64,000 nucleotides of DNA from positions 28,451,916 to 28,515,915 of the forward strand of contig NC_052489.1 in NCBI RefSeq assembly GCF_009730915.1, given 5' to 3'. The DNA is from Dioscorea cayenensis subsp. rotundata (lineage: Eukaryota > Streptophyta > Magnoliopsida > Dioscoreales > Dioscoreaceae). Both the position numbers and the translations under genes were made by a program. Shown here in pieces: positions 46,295 through 59,139 of the stretch. Each line of letters begins with the position of its first letter. Position 1 is the first letter of the stretch. The notes under the pieces were generated by a model. That model did not search any database. It had not been told where the DNA came from and saw only the letters and a list, made by a program, of their open reading frames with translations.

Positions 46295-49200
46295 TCATGG
46301 GGCCAACCTTTCGATCAGCCAAACTTGCTTTCCGTCGATCTCTTTGAGACAGTACTGTACCCTGTTGGAAAGATTATCATGTGCATTATACAAGTCATCA
46401 TGTTGAGAGTCTGTACTTTTAAACTCACAAGTAATAGAGAGCTCATAGAGAGGAGAGTTTGGCCAACCGATCATGAAGGCGAGAGGGTTGCCCTTGCCAA
46501 AATTCAAAACGATTTGGTGTAAGCCGGTAGCCTCCCCAGTAGTCTGGTTTAGGAATCAAGCTCCTGAACAACCACAAAAAAAGTGAAATTCTCTGTTTGA
46601 CTCAGTTTTCTGATTGTATTCAAATGATCGCCATTTGTTTTCTTTTTTATGGGAAGCATGAAATTAAGTTTAATCATCCATCCACTCAAATTTGTGCACA
46701 CATACATGCATAGACATTTAAGTGTTCCTATCTCAAATGTATACGTCCAGATAGAATGCTTCCTTTTAGATAACCTCTACAAGAACTCGTCCACTAAACT
46801 TTACGTATCAATCCATAATATGTAAATGACCTCATGAAAACTGAGCTATCCCACAATCCAGCTGCAATAAATAATCTTTGAATGCTGTGAATGCGAGAGA
46901 ATTAGTTGACCTCGCTTAGGACTCAAAAATATGAGACTACTACAACTGAAAGGATTGATTCTATACTGTCTGATTAGTTAATATAAAAAAAAAATTGTAT
47001 AAAAGCAAATATCTAAGATTCGATCAGCCTGATTCGTGTTGAAGAATACAGAACATATTTCAGAACTCAGCATTGATCAAACTTACCCATCAGGATATTT
47101 TTCTTCTAGTTCCTTGTATGCTTGGTAGAGAACTTCCCTTCCAGCTATAACAGAACTCTGAAGAAAGATATAACGAGTACTCATAATGTGTACATAAAAG
47201 ATATAAGTTCCCAAGCTTGAAAGCAAGCCAAACCAAGCATACCTGCTTGCTGACAATTGCTCCAAGTTGGCTTCCTCGAGGTCGACTGTGGAAGTACTTT
47301 TCAGATTCATCAAGAGGAACCTTCTGCACAGTCCCTTCTATTCTTACCTGAAATTTTGCTTGGCAAACTTACAAGTGATCAGAAGTTCTGATATAAATGG
47401 TGAACAATATGTCTATTTCTACAATAATTTTGATTTAGATTTCTAAATAAGTTTGAAGTCAGGTCAGATGTAGTGAGCAATCTCTCTCAGGTACTATTTT
47501 CCGGTGATTTCACAAGACTAAGCTGATTGTTTCTTGTCAGAATATATGATTTCCAAGAAAGTTTGAAAAGTATCACTGCACCTCAAAGAACCATTTTTAC
47601 ATATGTCAATAATTTTGCTTCGCCAAGAAGCACGACAATTGGCCCTTGTTGTAAGGAATATCGATAAAATTAAAAGAGGTGTAATATTGTGATAAAGAAG
47701 ATAAAGCACTCACTTCCAATTATTTAGAAAGGATAATTTAATCAGAATTACAAAGAGAGAAAAAAAAAAAGGATGTTACCTGCCTATGAAGATCGTTCCA
47801 GAAGAAAAGAAGTGCTGCATGTGGATTTTCAGACAGATCATGTGCCTTTCGGCTTCCATAATTTGTATACCTAAATAAGAGCATTCATGAAGGTAAAGAA
47901 ATGAAAGTGGTAGAAAAATTTATAAATTGTCCACTGTAGGCACTTAAAAAATTTGTAGACCTAAAAAAAAATAAATAAATAAAGAAGCACCCAACAGTTA
48001 TTTGATGAGGAATTTTTACTAACCAAACGAAGCCATCGTTATCTACTCCTTTCAGCAAGACCATGCGTGATGAACTGCACAATAAGAAACACAATATACA
48101 AAATGAAATGTAAGATGTTTAGACACCATATCCTTGACTTTCTTGCATGGGCAAATGTACATTCAAGAGTTTGCATAAAATATAGATATTAACCAAGCTT
48201 TTCCAAGATTAAAAACTTAAGGAAGAGAATTAACCACACTTACAGCTTTCCTCCCTTCCCAGAAGTTGACAGTGCCATTGCATTTGGCTCAAGCAAACCA
48301 GCAGCAACTGCTTCATCAAACCACTTGAGGAACTGCATGCACAATTCAGGCCCAAAAGTTTTTTTACACAATGAAAGAAGCAAATTGTGTACACTGAAAA
48401 GATGATTTGCGAAATGAACCATTCAGTTCTGTTTTCACTCACTGACATTTGATGTATAAGGCAACAAAATGCAATCAACTGTCTATGACAAGCTACACAT
48501 ACCTGATCTGTAGGATTAGCCATCACCTGATCCTCAAGTAGTTCAGGAGATATATAATTTTCTCTCAATGCTGATATATCAACAGATGGGGGCTTTCCAA
48601 TTCTGACACACATGGAGGTGCCAGGGTAAGGAGGAAGCTGAAGACCATACTTCTCTACAATGGATGGCGGCACAAATCTACCTCCTAAGAAGTGGTGAGG
48701 CCCAACAAATTTCTTTGCACAGAGCTTTGGAGCAGTCAATGACACCTTAATTCAGTGCAACATTGATCAATAAAATTTGTAAGAAGCAGAATCTAATTTA
48801 CAGCAAATAATATATATATATATATATGTATATATATTTGTGTGTGTATGTGGTTAATTTTCTCATGCTTTTAAAAGGACACAATCATGTCTCACATCAG
48901 GTCCTGACCAGCATTTCAGGTTTAAATCCACTGCCATCTGTATCTCCTTCTTCAACATGCCACCCCGAGGGAATATCAACAGAAACTACAGCAGTTCTTC
49001 GTTTGGATGAATTGTCAGCAATAGACAAGGAAACAAGCCGCTGAATAAGATCATCAAATGGTGGCCTTGGTTTACCTATGTGGCAACAAGGATAGTTATC
49101 TTCGAAGTAAAAAGAGGGTAGGAAACCACAACAATCATGTATATATATATATATATATACCAACTGATCCATAAACAATAGGCAACAATGTACTTAGATT

Positions 49201-50863
49201 ATGTTCTCAAAAAAACTCTAGAAGCATAACTATAAATTCCATGCTTGCCCTTCTCTTTAGTCCTGGAGATTATTTAATTTTTTTTTCTGGTGCCATGTCA
49301 TTTATACTAGCAGAGAGATGCTCTTTGCAATCAAAATTTGGCTAGATTAAGATTGCTACAACCTCACTTAACCATTAAAAAGTTTTGGAACTATTCAAGT
49401 TTATTTTGTCATCAGTAATCAAAAGAGAAGCAAGTTTATTGACATAAAAAAAATTCTAAAAGGTTGCCTGGAAGGGAAAATCCAAGTTTACCGTGAAATG
49501 AAAATCCAAACATCGCGTCCACAACAAGGTCAAAATCATCTGTTAAATTCTGAGGCAGGTCTTCAACTGGCAAGAATGGGATTGACAGTGATTCCAACTA
49601 CAAAATCATTCAAAAGAATCAAAATCCAGCCCAGGATGGGGATTCATAAAGGAGTACTCCAAAAAGTACCTGAGTAACTAGGCCAGTATAAAGAGCTTTG
49701 GGTGTGCGCTTTGGATAACAAACAAACAGTTTATATCCAAAGTGATGCAAATGGCGAGCAGCCACCAAACCATCACCGCCATTATTTCCTGGACCACAGA
49801 GTACGAGAATTCGATTGTACTCACTAGATTTATAGACCTGAGAAAAAAATACAAGGTTTTAATTGTGCATGAGCTTCAGCCACATCAAGTGCATAAGATG
49901 ACAGAATATCAGAAGTCAAAACCCCATGGCAGACACCAATCAACTGTTGCCAAGATGCATAAACATGGTATAATAGGCATTCAAAGAGATAGGAACATTT
50001 GAAACTAAATAACATTCTTGTTCTCTGATATTTCTTCAAATTCCGCAAGACTCATTATTGCTTTAAGTGAAGTAAAACAAACTAAATGATAAAATCTTCA
50101 CAAAACAAGAGAGAAAAAAAAACAGCACCCCAAGCATAAGCATTATTCAAATTCACCCTCAGAGTAAACACATTCTCTTTTGAATGATTTCCTTACAAAC
50201 ACGAGACACTATGTTAATGTGATCAAACAATTGGTAACAAAGTCACATCCAAGATGACACACAGACTAGCCTTAAGAAAAAGCTGATTTTTTTTTTAATG
50301 ATAATTTCTATATATATATATATATAAAATCAATTTCAGGAGTGAAAAGCACAAAGTACCTCCGCAATCGAAGCCGCCACACTCAATCCAGCCAATTCCT
50401 GAGAGAAATCATCATAAAAAATATAAAACCTAAAACACCAAACGATCATCCAAGGATTCATAAAACACATAACAAGAAGCACACAGACCATCAACTGATC
50501 AACACTGAACCCTAGAGGTCCCATGAGCAGCTCATCTATCTCCGCCGCATCTCTCTGATTGATATAAGAGATCGATCCCTCTTCCATTGCTCTCTCAGAA
50601 GCGAACCCACGAGCCAAACAAACGGGAAAGGAAGCTCCAGAGCGAGCTCTAGGGCATTGGAGGCCAGAAAAACAGGAAGAGAGAGGACCTGAAATCGGGA
50701 ATGACCGAGGAGGGGTATTGTGGGAAGAAAACCGGGTATTTTGGGAAGCAAGAGGAACAGGGCAAGAGACGAGAATGGGAACAAGAAGTCTGGGGAGAAG
50801 AGGATGAAAGCGGGACAACATGGCGCGGAACTTGGTCCGCATGGATGACAATGTTTTTCCCAT
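46295..50863 (-). CDS. PDX3: NAD(P)HX epimerase - pyridoxine/pyridoxamine 5'-phosphate oxidase fusion
   Basis: Oxidises PNP/PMP to pyridoxal 5'-phosphate (FMN-dependent vitamin B6 salvage). The N-terminal half is a YjeF_N NAD(P)HX epimerase. Thirteen exons: 50863-50489, 50398-50360, 49837-49670, 49597-49492, 49075-48909, 48745-48503, 48332-48244, 48074-48024, 47870-47780, 47347-47243, 47157-47087, 46563-46468 and 46361-46295. Total 1668 bp, 555 aa (Arabidopsis PPOX1 is 530). The first 90 or so residues are Ser/Pro/Arg-rich, as in an organelle transit peptide. Epimerase marks: [30 protein letters not shown]. Oxidase marks: [70 protein letters not shown], and the usual end IERLAP. Exon 2 is a 39-bp microexon. 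All phases join. Confidence 0.96.
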
Positions 50864-51337
50864 CACTTGCCTTTCTATTTTACCAAAATACTTTTTAATT
50901 TCTATTCAAATATATATACAAAATTATTATACTCCATTCAAGCATTTTATCAATAATAAGCTTTATAATCAATGTTATTAGGAATAAACGAATAAATTAA
51001 TAAATGCACTTCTTCTTCTTTTTCTCTTGTAGAAGAAAAATGAATGATGAAAGAGTAAATCTTGAGCAAAGAACAAAAAGGAGACCAGAACTGAAATATA
51101 ATATATATACAGTCTGCAATGTAGATGAATAAACTTCACTCTGCAATGATTGGAAGAGCTGCAAAACACTCAGAAACACATCTTATCACTCATACAGGAG
51201 TAATATTCATAGCTAACAGTTTTATATCTAGAATATTTGATCCAAAGAAGCAAACGATCAAAAGGCATAACTAGCATGGTCTCAGAGATAGTAATGTAGA
51301 GCTGCGAATTTTCAAACCAACAATTGCTTTTGACTAC
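50864..51337. other. Short spacer between the PPOX1 5' end and the SKIP 3' end
   Basis: Both genes run on the - strand. The part near 51337 holds the SKIP 3'UTR and the part near 50864 the PPOX1 promoter. No other gene is seen. Confidence 0.5.
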
Positions 51338-53128
51338 TCAGCGACCGCCTCTTTCAAAAGCAATGCGACTCCTTCCAGATCCTCCTCCTTCGTAGTCATC
51401 TCGCATTGAAGAGCCTGCGCTTGCTTTCATGGTTCCTCCGCCTCCAATCTTATCCAATGCTTTCTTACCTCTCTTGACTTCAGTAAAGAACTGATCCAAA
51501 CCGAAGGGATCGCTTTCTTTCTCCTCCTTGTCAAACTCAACTGGTCTGTCCCTCTTGCTAGGCCTCTCTGATGCACCAGTGAATGCCTTGTCAGGTTTGA
51601 ACCGATCAGTCTTGAGGACCTTCTCTAACTGCTCATCAGCACCGCCATACATATCGGAATCAACATCTTTCTTAGGATGATAGAGGGTTGAGAGAGTAGG
51701 TTGTGTTGTGAAGAGACCCTTGTCATAGATGTTGTACTGGTCATCAGCAGCAAAACCAGACTCCATCCCCTTCTCTTGGTTGAACAGCCTTTGGTCATAC
51801 ATGACTTCCCCAGCACGGCCAGCTCCGGTGTTGGCCATACCAAGAGCAACTTTCTCACTAACATCACGGTCTCTATCCCTTGTGAGCTTGCTCTTTTTCC
51901 CCATCGCTGCATCTTTGGCCTCTAACCTTCGTTCCCTCTCCCTCTCACGTCTTCTCTCCTCACGGATCTTATCACGCTGCAACCTCTCCTCCCTTTCTTC
52001 CCTAGTCTCCTTCCTCTGCTCATGCTGCTCTATCCTCATTTCACCATCATCAACCACACTTTTCTCAGAAGGGGTGGGTGCAGGACCAGAAGCAGGAGCA
52101 ATTCCAGTCCTCTCCAAACGAGCCTTCTGTGCTAAGGCTCGAAGACCCTGTTCCTTCCTATCCTTGTCCTTCAACTGCAATTCTTTATGCACCTTGGACC
52201 TCATTGCAACAGCTTCTCTTGCCTTCTGCTCTGCCACATACAAAGCCTCTGAGAGTTTGGCAAAGTTATCATTGATTTGAACATCCTGCAGTCCTCTTCC
52301 ATCAGCAGCGAGCCGCTTGTCCAGAGGAATGGTGTAACCTTTAGGATTCTTCCAGTTAGATATGCAAGGTGGGATCTTCCAGTCCTGCTGGTCTTTCACA
52401 GTGACAGGTCTCGGTGGGGAGTGCATCACAGGCACAGGTGGGGACCCAGATGCCTTGGGGACTCTCTTGTGCTTGAACTTTGGGGGCTCAAGTGGATCAA
52501 CAGGCATCTCCACCATCCGTATAATCCTCTCCTTAGCACCTGAATTAAATGCTGCTGATTGCTGAGAAGGTTTGTACTTGATAAACTTTGAATCGGATGA
52601 CTGAGTAGGAACATTCTTCGGCTGTGCAGCACTCAACCTAACATTTACAATCTTCTCCAATGCAGCTTTGGTTCTTGCTGTCGTTTCCTCGATCTCCTTA
52701 TCCATCTCCTCTGCTTCTTGTTCTTCCTCAGACACAATCTTTGGAACAAGATCCTTGTGCTGTGAATACACAATCTTTGAAGCATTCTCATTCTGTTTCA
52801 CAATGGCATCAAAAGCAACCTTGCCATGGGAATCCACAGTGAGAGGAAGGATCTTTGAGCCAGGCTTCTCGTCCTTCCGGCCCATGCCAAGAGGGTACTG
52901 TGCCACATGGATCTCTGGGAATGCACCACCATCACCAAAGTCCTCAGGTTTCCTCGGGACAAAGCCTGACCGCTTGCCATATGGCGGAACCAGGTTAGGC
53001 TTGATCACAGTAGACTGATCAGATTCTGAGGAGCTGAACCTCTCCTTGAACCACGGGTCTTTGGAGTGATCATAGAAAGACGAGGTTGAAGATTTCACAG
53101 AAGGAAGGAGGTCCTTGAGGGCCGCCAT
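51338..53128 (-). CDS. SKIP: SNW/SKI-interacting protein (SKIP/Prp45 homologue)
   Basis: A nuclear SNW-domain protein of the activated spliceosome (NTC-associated), also a transcriptional cofactor (Paf1 complex, clock and stress in plants). Uninterrupted 596-aa ORF, typical of plant SKIP (about 610). N-terminus MAALKDLLPSVKSSTSSFYD. The SNWKN signature is at residues 257-261 within ISNWKNPKGYTIPLDKR. It is followed by a helical charged stretch (ALYVAEQKAREAVAMRSKVH), an Arg/Glu-rich coiled region (REERRRERERERRLE, about 410-430), and a Gly/Arg-rich tail ending FERGGR. The ATG at 53128 is the first in frame. A 5'UTR intron is likely (53164-53688). Cognate + strand ORFs are shadows. Confidence 0.97.
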   Translation of the reverse strand: MAALKDLLPSVKSSTSSFYDHSKDPWFKERFSSSESDQSTVIKPNLVPPYGKRSGFVPRKPEDFGDGGAFPEIHVAQYPLGMGRKDEKPGSKILPLTVDSHGKVAFDAIVKQNENASKIVYSQHKDLVPKIVSEEEQEAEEMDKEIEETTARTKAALEKIVNVRLSAAQPKNVPTQSSDSKFIKYKPSQQSAAFNSGAKERIIRMVEMPVDPLEPPKFKHKRVPKASGSPPVPVMHSPPRPVTVKDQQDWKIPPCISNWKNPKGYTIPLDKRLAADGRGLQDVQINDNFAKLSEALYVAEQKAREAVAMRSKVHKELQLKDKDRKEQGLRALAQKARLERTGIAPASGPAPTPSEKSVVDDGEMRIEQHEQRKETREEREERLQRDKIREERRRERERERRLEAKDAAMGKKSKLTRDRDRDVSEKVALGMANTGAGRAGEVMYDQRLFNQEKGMESGFAADDQYNIYDKGLFTTQPTLSTLYHPKKDVDSDMYGGADEQLEKVLKTDRFKPDKAFTGASERPSKRDRPVEFDKEEKESDPFGLDQFFTEVKRGKKALDKIGGGGTMKASAGSSMRDDYEGGGSGRSRIAFERGGR

Positions 53129-53163
53129 GATATGAAAAATTTAACTACTCCAACTGAGATTAC

Positions 53164-53688
53164 CTACAAAAATAAAATAAAATAAAATAAGAGAAAGAAA
53201 AAGAATAGAAGATCAAATCTTCAATAGAAATTGCACAGGTCCTAAAAAAATGGTTTCTTTATAATTACACCTAAAGTCAACCCTAATTTAACGAGATACA
53301 CCTAAAATTCGATCACAAATACCTCACATCTATAATCACAGCCATAATTTAACGATTTGCAGCTCGAAAAGCAAACGCCTATAAATATCAGAAAAAAAAT
53401 AATCTGATTTTAAAGCAAACACACAAAGGAAAACATTAGATTAACTATGGATTTCCCTAAAGCAGCATCGCCATTGAAAGCCCTAAATCTCCAACTTACG
53501 AGTCACAAAATTCGAATCGAGGGATAAAATCACATGAAGCACAAGAAATCACCGGTCAAACAAACTCAGAAAATTAAACGAGTTGCTACAAAAACAAGAT
53601 CCACGCAACAAACAAACTAAGCTCCATAGAAATCTGAATCAAAAGAACAGTAAAAAGCCAGAACGAAATCAAACAAAATTTCACAAAC
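53164..53688 (-). other. Probable 5'UTR intron of SKIP
   Basis: On the - strand a donor CCAG|GTTTGTG at 53689/53688 and an acceptor TTTTGTAG|GTAATC at 53164/53163 bracket 525 AT-rich bases, leaving a non-coding first exon upstream of about 53689. A leader intron ahead of an intronless CDS is common in plants and can raise expression. Confidence 0.6.
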
Positions 53689-53829
53689 CTGGAGATCAAT
53701 TTTTCCGAAGAACAGAGATGTTTCCTCGCGAGAGAGATCCAGAATCAAAACTAGGGTTAGGGTTTGAAGACCCCTTCAACGAGAGCCGCCGAGAAGATAA
53801 AAACGAAACGATAAATTATTTTATTTGTT

Positions 53830-56721
53830 AGCATTATATAGTTTTATGTCGGTTCTTTCGGGTTCGAACCCGATACCAAAAGAATCCGCAACCCGAATCC
53901 GAAAACAAACTAAAAGACGGCCCAAATAGTTCTAGAGAGATAGGCCCATTTCTACGGGGTTTATTTAAGGGGGCCTTAGTACTGTTTAACTTGGACAAGC
54001 CCAATCAGATGTAGAGAAAGGAAATAGAAATTTGCTCTCATAACCCTATAAAAATCTGTAATTGTTAATATATAATTATGTGCATCTTATTTGCTTATAT
54101 ATTTTTATTTGCTGATGTATATCACCATGATTATAACTTAACTTAAAAATATTAAGAAAACATTGATTTATTGTTAATCATTATTATTTTTCCTTCTCTC
54201 CTTTCACGTGGATAAAAATAAATAAATAAATATATATAATATACTAAATTTATATTTTAATAAGATGAATAATAAAATAAATTTTTTTTAATGAAATATG
54301 GACAAATCAGGAGTATGTCATAAATGTGAAACTTTTATCTCAACACACTTGTGCCTTCATACGACGTGAGCTGAGATTTAGATCTGGTGCCAATAAACTA
54401 AAAGATTGTTGACAAAATAGTTTATCTTTTAATGACAAAAAAATAATAATTATAATGATTTCTAGCATTCATAAACTATAAAAATCATATAGGATAAAAA
54501 AAATTGTCACTAGGATGATATAACTATTGAAATAATAATGTAACACATTATGATGTCAATAATAAACTTTAAATCATACAACTTAATAAGCATGATAATT
54601 TATAATTTATGGCCACAATTTAATTAATATAAAAAAATAAAAAATAAAAATAAAAGTCTTAACAAGGAGTGAAAAAAAAAAGTCATAAGTCTCTCCCATG
54701 CAGCAGCAACAACACCAAATGAAGGCAGACAAGAAGTGATGAGCTCTTTTGGCTTTGTGTTTCCTCACTAAGCAAGCAATCACCATCACTTAAGAAACCC
54801 CTTCAATCTACACCAAACAAGTCACTCTCATGCTCTTCATACTTTGTGATGCCATCCCAACTTTCTCAACTTGATTCATGGGTATTGGAAAACAATCAAT
54901 GAAAAAGATATACTTATACTTTCTTTTGTGTGCTCACAATTCCAAGTCATTGAGTTTATTATTACTCATTTAGGTGTTCATGTATATCTTCTTCTTTCTT
55001 ATATATATATATATATATATAATCACTGCCACACACATTAGAGTCAGTATTTCATTAATTTTCATCTTTTTTAAGATTGAGAATTTGTGATTTGTCCACA
55101 TATTTATCTGATATATATATATATAATAGTTTTTTGTTTAATTACTGTTTAATTACTTTATTTCCTCTGTCAATCAATTTTTTCTACCCGGATAGAGCAT
55201 GTTTTCTAAAGCTAATTGTAATTAAGGTTAACAATGCTTTAATTTGGAGTTATAACCAAATAGTGTGAAATTGTTATGATATTTTAGATAATGTAAAGAG
55301 TTTGGTTTTTTTTTTCTTAATTAAACTTATAATTGTAAAATTTTGTGTGTTTATTTATTATTAGTAGATCAAACTATTAATTTGATTCGACATTTATCTA
55401 AAAAAAAGTTTGAGTCATTAAAAAAAAAATCGAATCAAATCAAAAATTGAAAGAGAACTTCATCATGCAATAAATAGGGATACAAAGATGTGGCATCTTT
55501 TAATTGATCAAGAATATTTAGCCGTATATGAAGTTTGGATACTACCACCCAAATGCCCATTTTTGAATATGACTACCTGTATAATTTGCTCCCCACTATA
55601 TTGGCATAGATTCTATTAATCAACTATCTAGAAAACACTTGCTTTTCATACACAAAATTAAATAATATATATATATATAATTAAGAACTAAATTCAAAAT
55701 ATACAAAAATAAATAAATAATATATATAAGGCTCGTCTAAAAAATAAATTATCAAGAGATAAATAAGTACAATAGTGCATTAATTATAGTGAGCTTCTAA
55801 AAATTTCTTAACTTGGCTATATGTCATATGGGTGATTAAAGTCTTGTCATTTGCAAATAAAAAAAAATTTAGTAATTAAACTGAACAAATAAATTTTTTA
55901 TGACATACAAAGAGAGAAATAACATAATTCTCCCACACAGGATCTGATGAACAATAACTACATTGTCGATCTAAAGATTTGATCCTGACTTAAAATATAT
56001 TTATTTACTGTTCAAATAACAATGAATTGTCAATAAAATTTTTATAATTATATAAGATTATGATGTTTTGGAAGGGTTATCTATTATACTTTAAAAAAAT
56101 AATAAATAAATAAATAAATAATAGATTAGCAACTAAACACCACAAGTAATGAGATGAAATATCTTTTTTAGGGAGTCCTCACATCACATCACACTCTCTC
56201 CATTCTACAAAATGGTGGGACCCAAACACATGAGATGAGAGTTAAAAAAGTTAAAATAAATAAAATAGTGGGTCCCAATAACGAGGACAAACACACCGTC
56301 AGAACCCCAAATGGTGAGGAGGGTCCCTCATGTGATATGATTCTCTAACAAGTCCTTAAAAAAATTATTTTTCTTTTTTTTTAATTGTTTAATCTATAAA
56401 TATGTATGAAATAAATGTTAAATGTATGTAATTTTTGTCCTTTGATTTGAACACTCTTCATGATTCATCACCCACCATTGCATCTAATTCAATCCAACCA
56501 TGTGTTATGTGGGTCTCCAATGTTCCTCTTTTCTCTAATCACCATCATCATCCCCATCACAATCACTCCCCCAAAATCAAATATATTAAATATAAAAACG
56601 CAAGGTTAAAAACGCTACTATATTAATTTCTAAAACAAAATCATGTTCATAGTTGACACTTGACATTATATATATATTTTTTCATCCCTATGCATCTAAA
56701 ATTCATATATATTTTGAGATG

Positions 56722-56752
<31 letters not shown>

Positions 56753-56844
56753 CTTTTGTTTTTTATTTTTATTATTTTTAACGTACATATATAGTGCATG
56801 AAGTAGTACATGAATGTAAAGAAAAGGGAAACAGTGAAAGTTAA
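53830..56844. other. 3-kb AT-rich intergenic region
   Basis: No gene is supported. Holds several (AT)n tracts (near 55002-55020, 55659-55678 and 56730-56752). Small ORFs are low-complexity. Confidence 0.45.
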
Positions 56845-57021
56845 CTAACTAGAGACTTCTTCCAAGAGCTTATACCTTCTAACCTTAGCTCTTAAATTAA
56901 CATGCCTGCTTGGTTTTCCGGTGGTCGGAGACAAGTCATCCGGCGACTTCTCCGGCAACCTCTGCTTCTTAACAGGCTTATTCAGATGTGAAGGAAAAGC
57001 CCCACGCTGAAGCTTCACTAC

Positions 57022-57053
<32 letters not shown>

Positions 57054-57272
57054 GTGCTGGTGCTAAGCCTCCTCCTCCTCCTCCATTATTACCACTACCA
57101 CCACCACCATTGCTGCTGTTGCTGCTCAATACTGGAGAGTTTTGATCACTGTTTGTGTTCATATTATTAGACTTTGATGCTTCTTCTCTTATACACCAAT
57201 TGCATGTCTTATATGTCTCAGTTTTTGGGTATAGATCACTGCAATACCTGACAAGTAATTTTCAATTAATTT

Positions 57273-57304
<32 letters not shown>

Positions 57305-57514
57305 ATATATATATATATATACATATATAAGATTAATTAATAAAGTTATATAAATAGAGAAGAGAAGAGAATGAGAAGATTACTTGTGTTGAGACCTGAT
57401 AAGGCAAGTCTTGCATCTAAATAACTCTTGTGGCATCCCTTGGTCACCACACATGCAGCAAACTACTGACGCCGGTGATGATGGACGTGCTTTCTCTCCT
57501 TTGCTTCCCCCCAT
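56845..57514 (-). CDS. Small PHD-like zinc-finger protein with RRYKLL tail
   Basis: Two exons, 57514-57384 and 57247-56845; 534 bp, 177 aa, junction in phase. The N-terminal finger has CVV-type spacing C19-X2-C22, C34-X2-C37, H43-X2-C46 and C59-X2-C62, a C4HC3 PHD/RING-like cross-brace (segments VVCCMCGDQGMPQELFRC, QHKYCSDLYP, KTCNWC). Then comes a low-complexity middle (Gly/Asn run, Ala/Thr run at about 95-125) and a conserved basic C-terminus, LRAKVRRYKLLEEVSS. It matches a plant family of short PHD-like proteins with an RRYKLLK-type end, function largely unknown. It may read chromatin or act as an adaptor; that is inference. The 5' leader (57520-57720) is GA-rich. Confidence 0.85.
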
Positions 57515-59139
57515 TAATTTGTATTATATATCTATATATATATATATATATATATACCTAATACCTCTTTATCAAGTTAAGCAAACCAATATCAAATCTA
57601 TCTATTTTGATTTGATGATAAAGAGAAAGAAAGAGAGAATATAATGGGAGAAAGAAAGGAAGAATGGAAGACGAGTTGAAGCGAAGGGAAGGGAAGGAGG
57701 AGACGGAGGAATTGAAGTCTTTATCAATGGCAAACTTGTGAAAGTTGGTACAACATGAGGGTATAATGGGAAAAGTAACAAGAAAGTGATGGGCTTTTCA
57801 GGAAGGTGTCTATCACTTTCTCAAGCATCCCTAACGTACAAGCAATGACTCTGGGCTAATGCTCATATTGAAACTGGTTATTTATTAGGATGGCTTTAAA
57901 GGAGGGTGTTTCCGGGATTTCACTGCCATTAGGATTTGAGGGGTTCAACTGCTAACCTAAAGTAAGTAGACATAATAATAATGATATAAATAAATATAAA
58001 ATAATAATAACAAGAAATCGAAAACAAGTTTGATTCGCATCCCAGCTGCCAAATTTTTTTGTGATTATATTCCATTTTATAGAAAATTTGTAGAAAGGTC
58101 TGATTGATTGATGTGATTTTGATAAAAAAAAAATTATAAATTAATTCAATAAATGAGATGGTTGTGGAGAATATATAATAATAAAACTTTACATACAACG
58201 TTATGTATATTTATTTATATAAAATATAAGGGCGGCATAAGAATAAAGACCGGCGACTAAACGCTACAACAGTACATGGATTGATATTATAACATTTGAG
58301 ATTGCATGTATTATTCTTAATGTTATTATTATTTATTAATATATAAAATATATATATTTGTTTTTCCTTGGTTTTTAATTAAAACATCTTTTGCATACAT
58401 GACAATGATAGTTAAATTATATATTTCCTTGGGTTCCATTTGCCCACTAACAAAGTGTTTTTAATATAAAATTAAGCATTACTTTCCTTACTCTTTTTTA
58501 TTTTTTTTTTTGTCTATTTTCCAATATTTTTTTTAACGTCACAAATCAGTACATCGATTTTATTTTCTAATGCATTTTCCACGCTATTTTTTGTAGTGAC
58601 TTGCACCCTTATCTAAACTTTTTTTCAATTCAACAAAGTCATTTAATTAAATAAACACACTAACAAACAAACAAACAAAAAAAAGAATAAAAATAAGGTA
58701 TACATAAAAGAAAGCCATATCTTTCCGTCAATCCAATGAGAACCAAAAAATAAATTTTTTTTTCTTTTTTTTTAAAGTAGGGTCACAAATCACAAACAAA
58801 TGTTGCTTTTTAAAAAGTAGGGTCACAAATCACAAGCAAATGTTGGGCCATAACAAATCTGAAAACAGAACAAATGTGTGTATCACGCTTGCATATATTT
58901 TATAATAAGTGGTTTTCATGAACACACAATGCAGATTCATCAATTAGTGCCACATTTATCATATGCAAACTCTTGCTATTGCAAAAATCATGATCATTAT
59001 TAACACCATCTTCAATTTAAATGTGCTTATAAACTTTATCTAGATAAATATCATGCCAAAAAGATATTGTAGAGCAACAATGAAATTAAGAGCAAATGTC
59101 TATTTGCAAGTCAAAGGGAAAGAATGTGATTTGACATAC
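57515..59139. other. Promoter of the PHD-like gene and spacer
   Basis: GA-rich leader and (AT)n next to the gene, then AT-rich spacer. A short tandem duplication at about 58777-58850 repeats AGTAGGGTCACAAATCACAA. No further gene is seen. Confidence 0.45.

Noticed and set aside
46241-46522. 93-codon + strand ORF
   Set aside because: Lies opposite the last two PPOX1 exons, whose - strand frame encodes the conserved PNP oxidase C-terminus.
51701-53018. Several + strand ORFs up to 183 codons over the SKIP gene
   Set aside because: Shadows of the high-GC SKIP coding sequence on the other strand; no domain of their own.
54607-54789. - strand ORF with a Cys run
   Set aside because: Low-complexity translation of a (CAGCAA)-type stretch and poly-A; no splice context.
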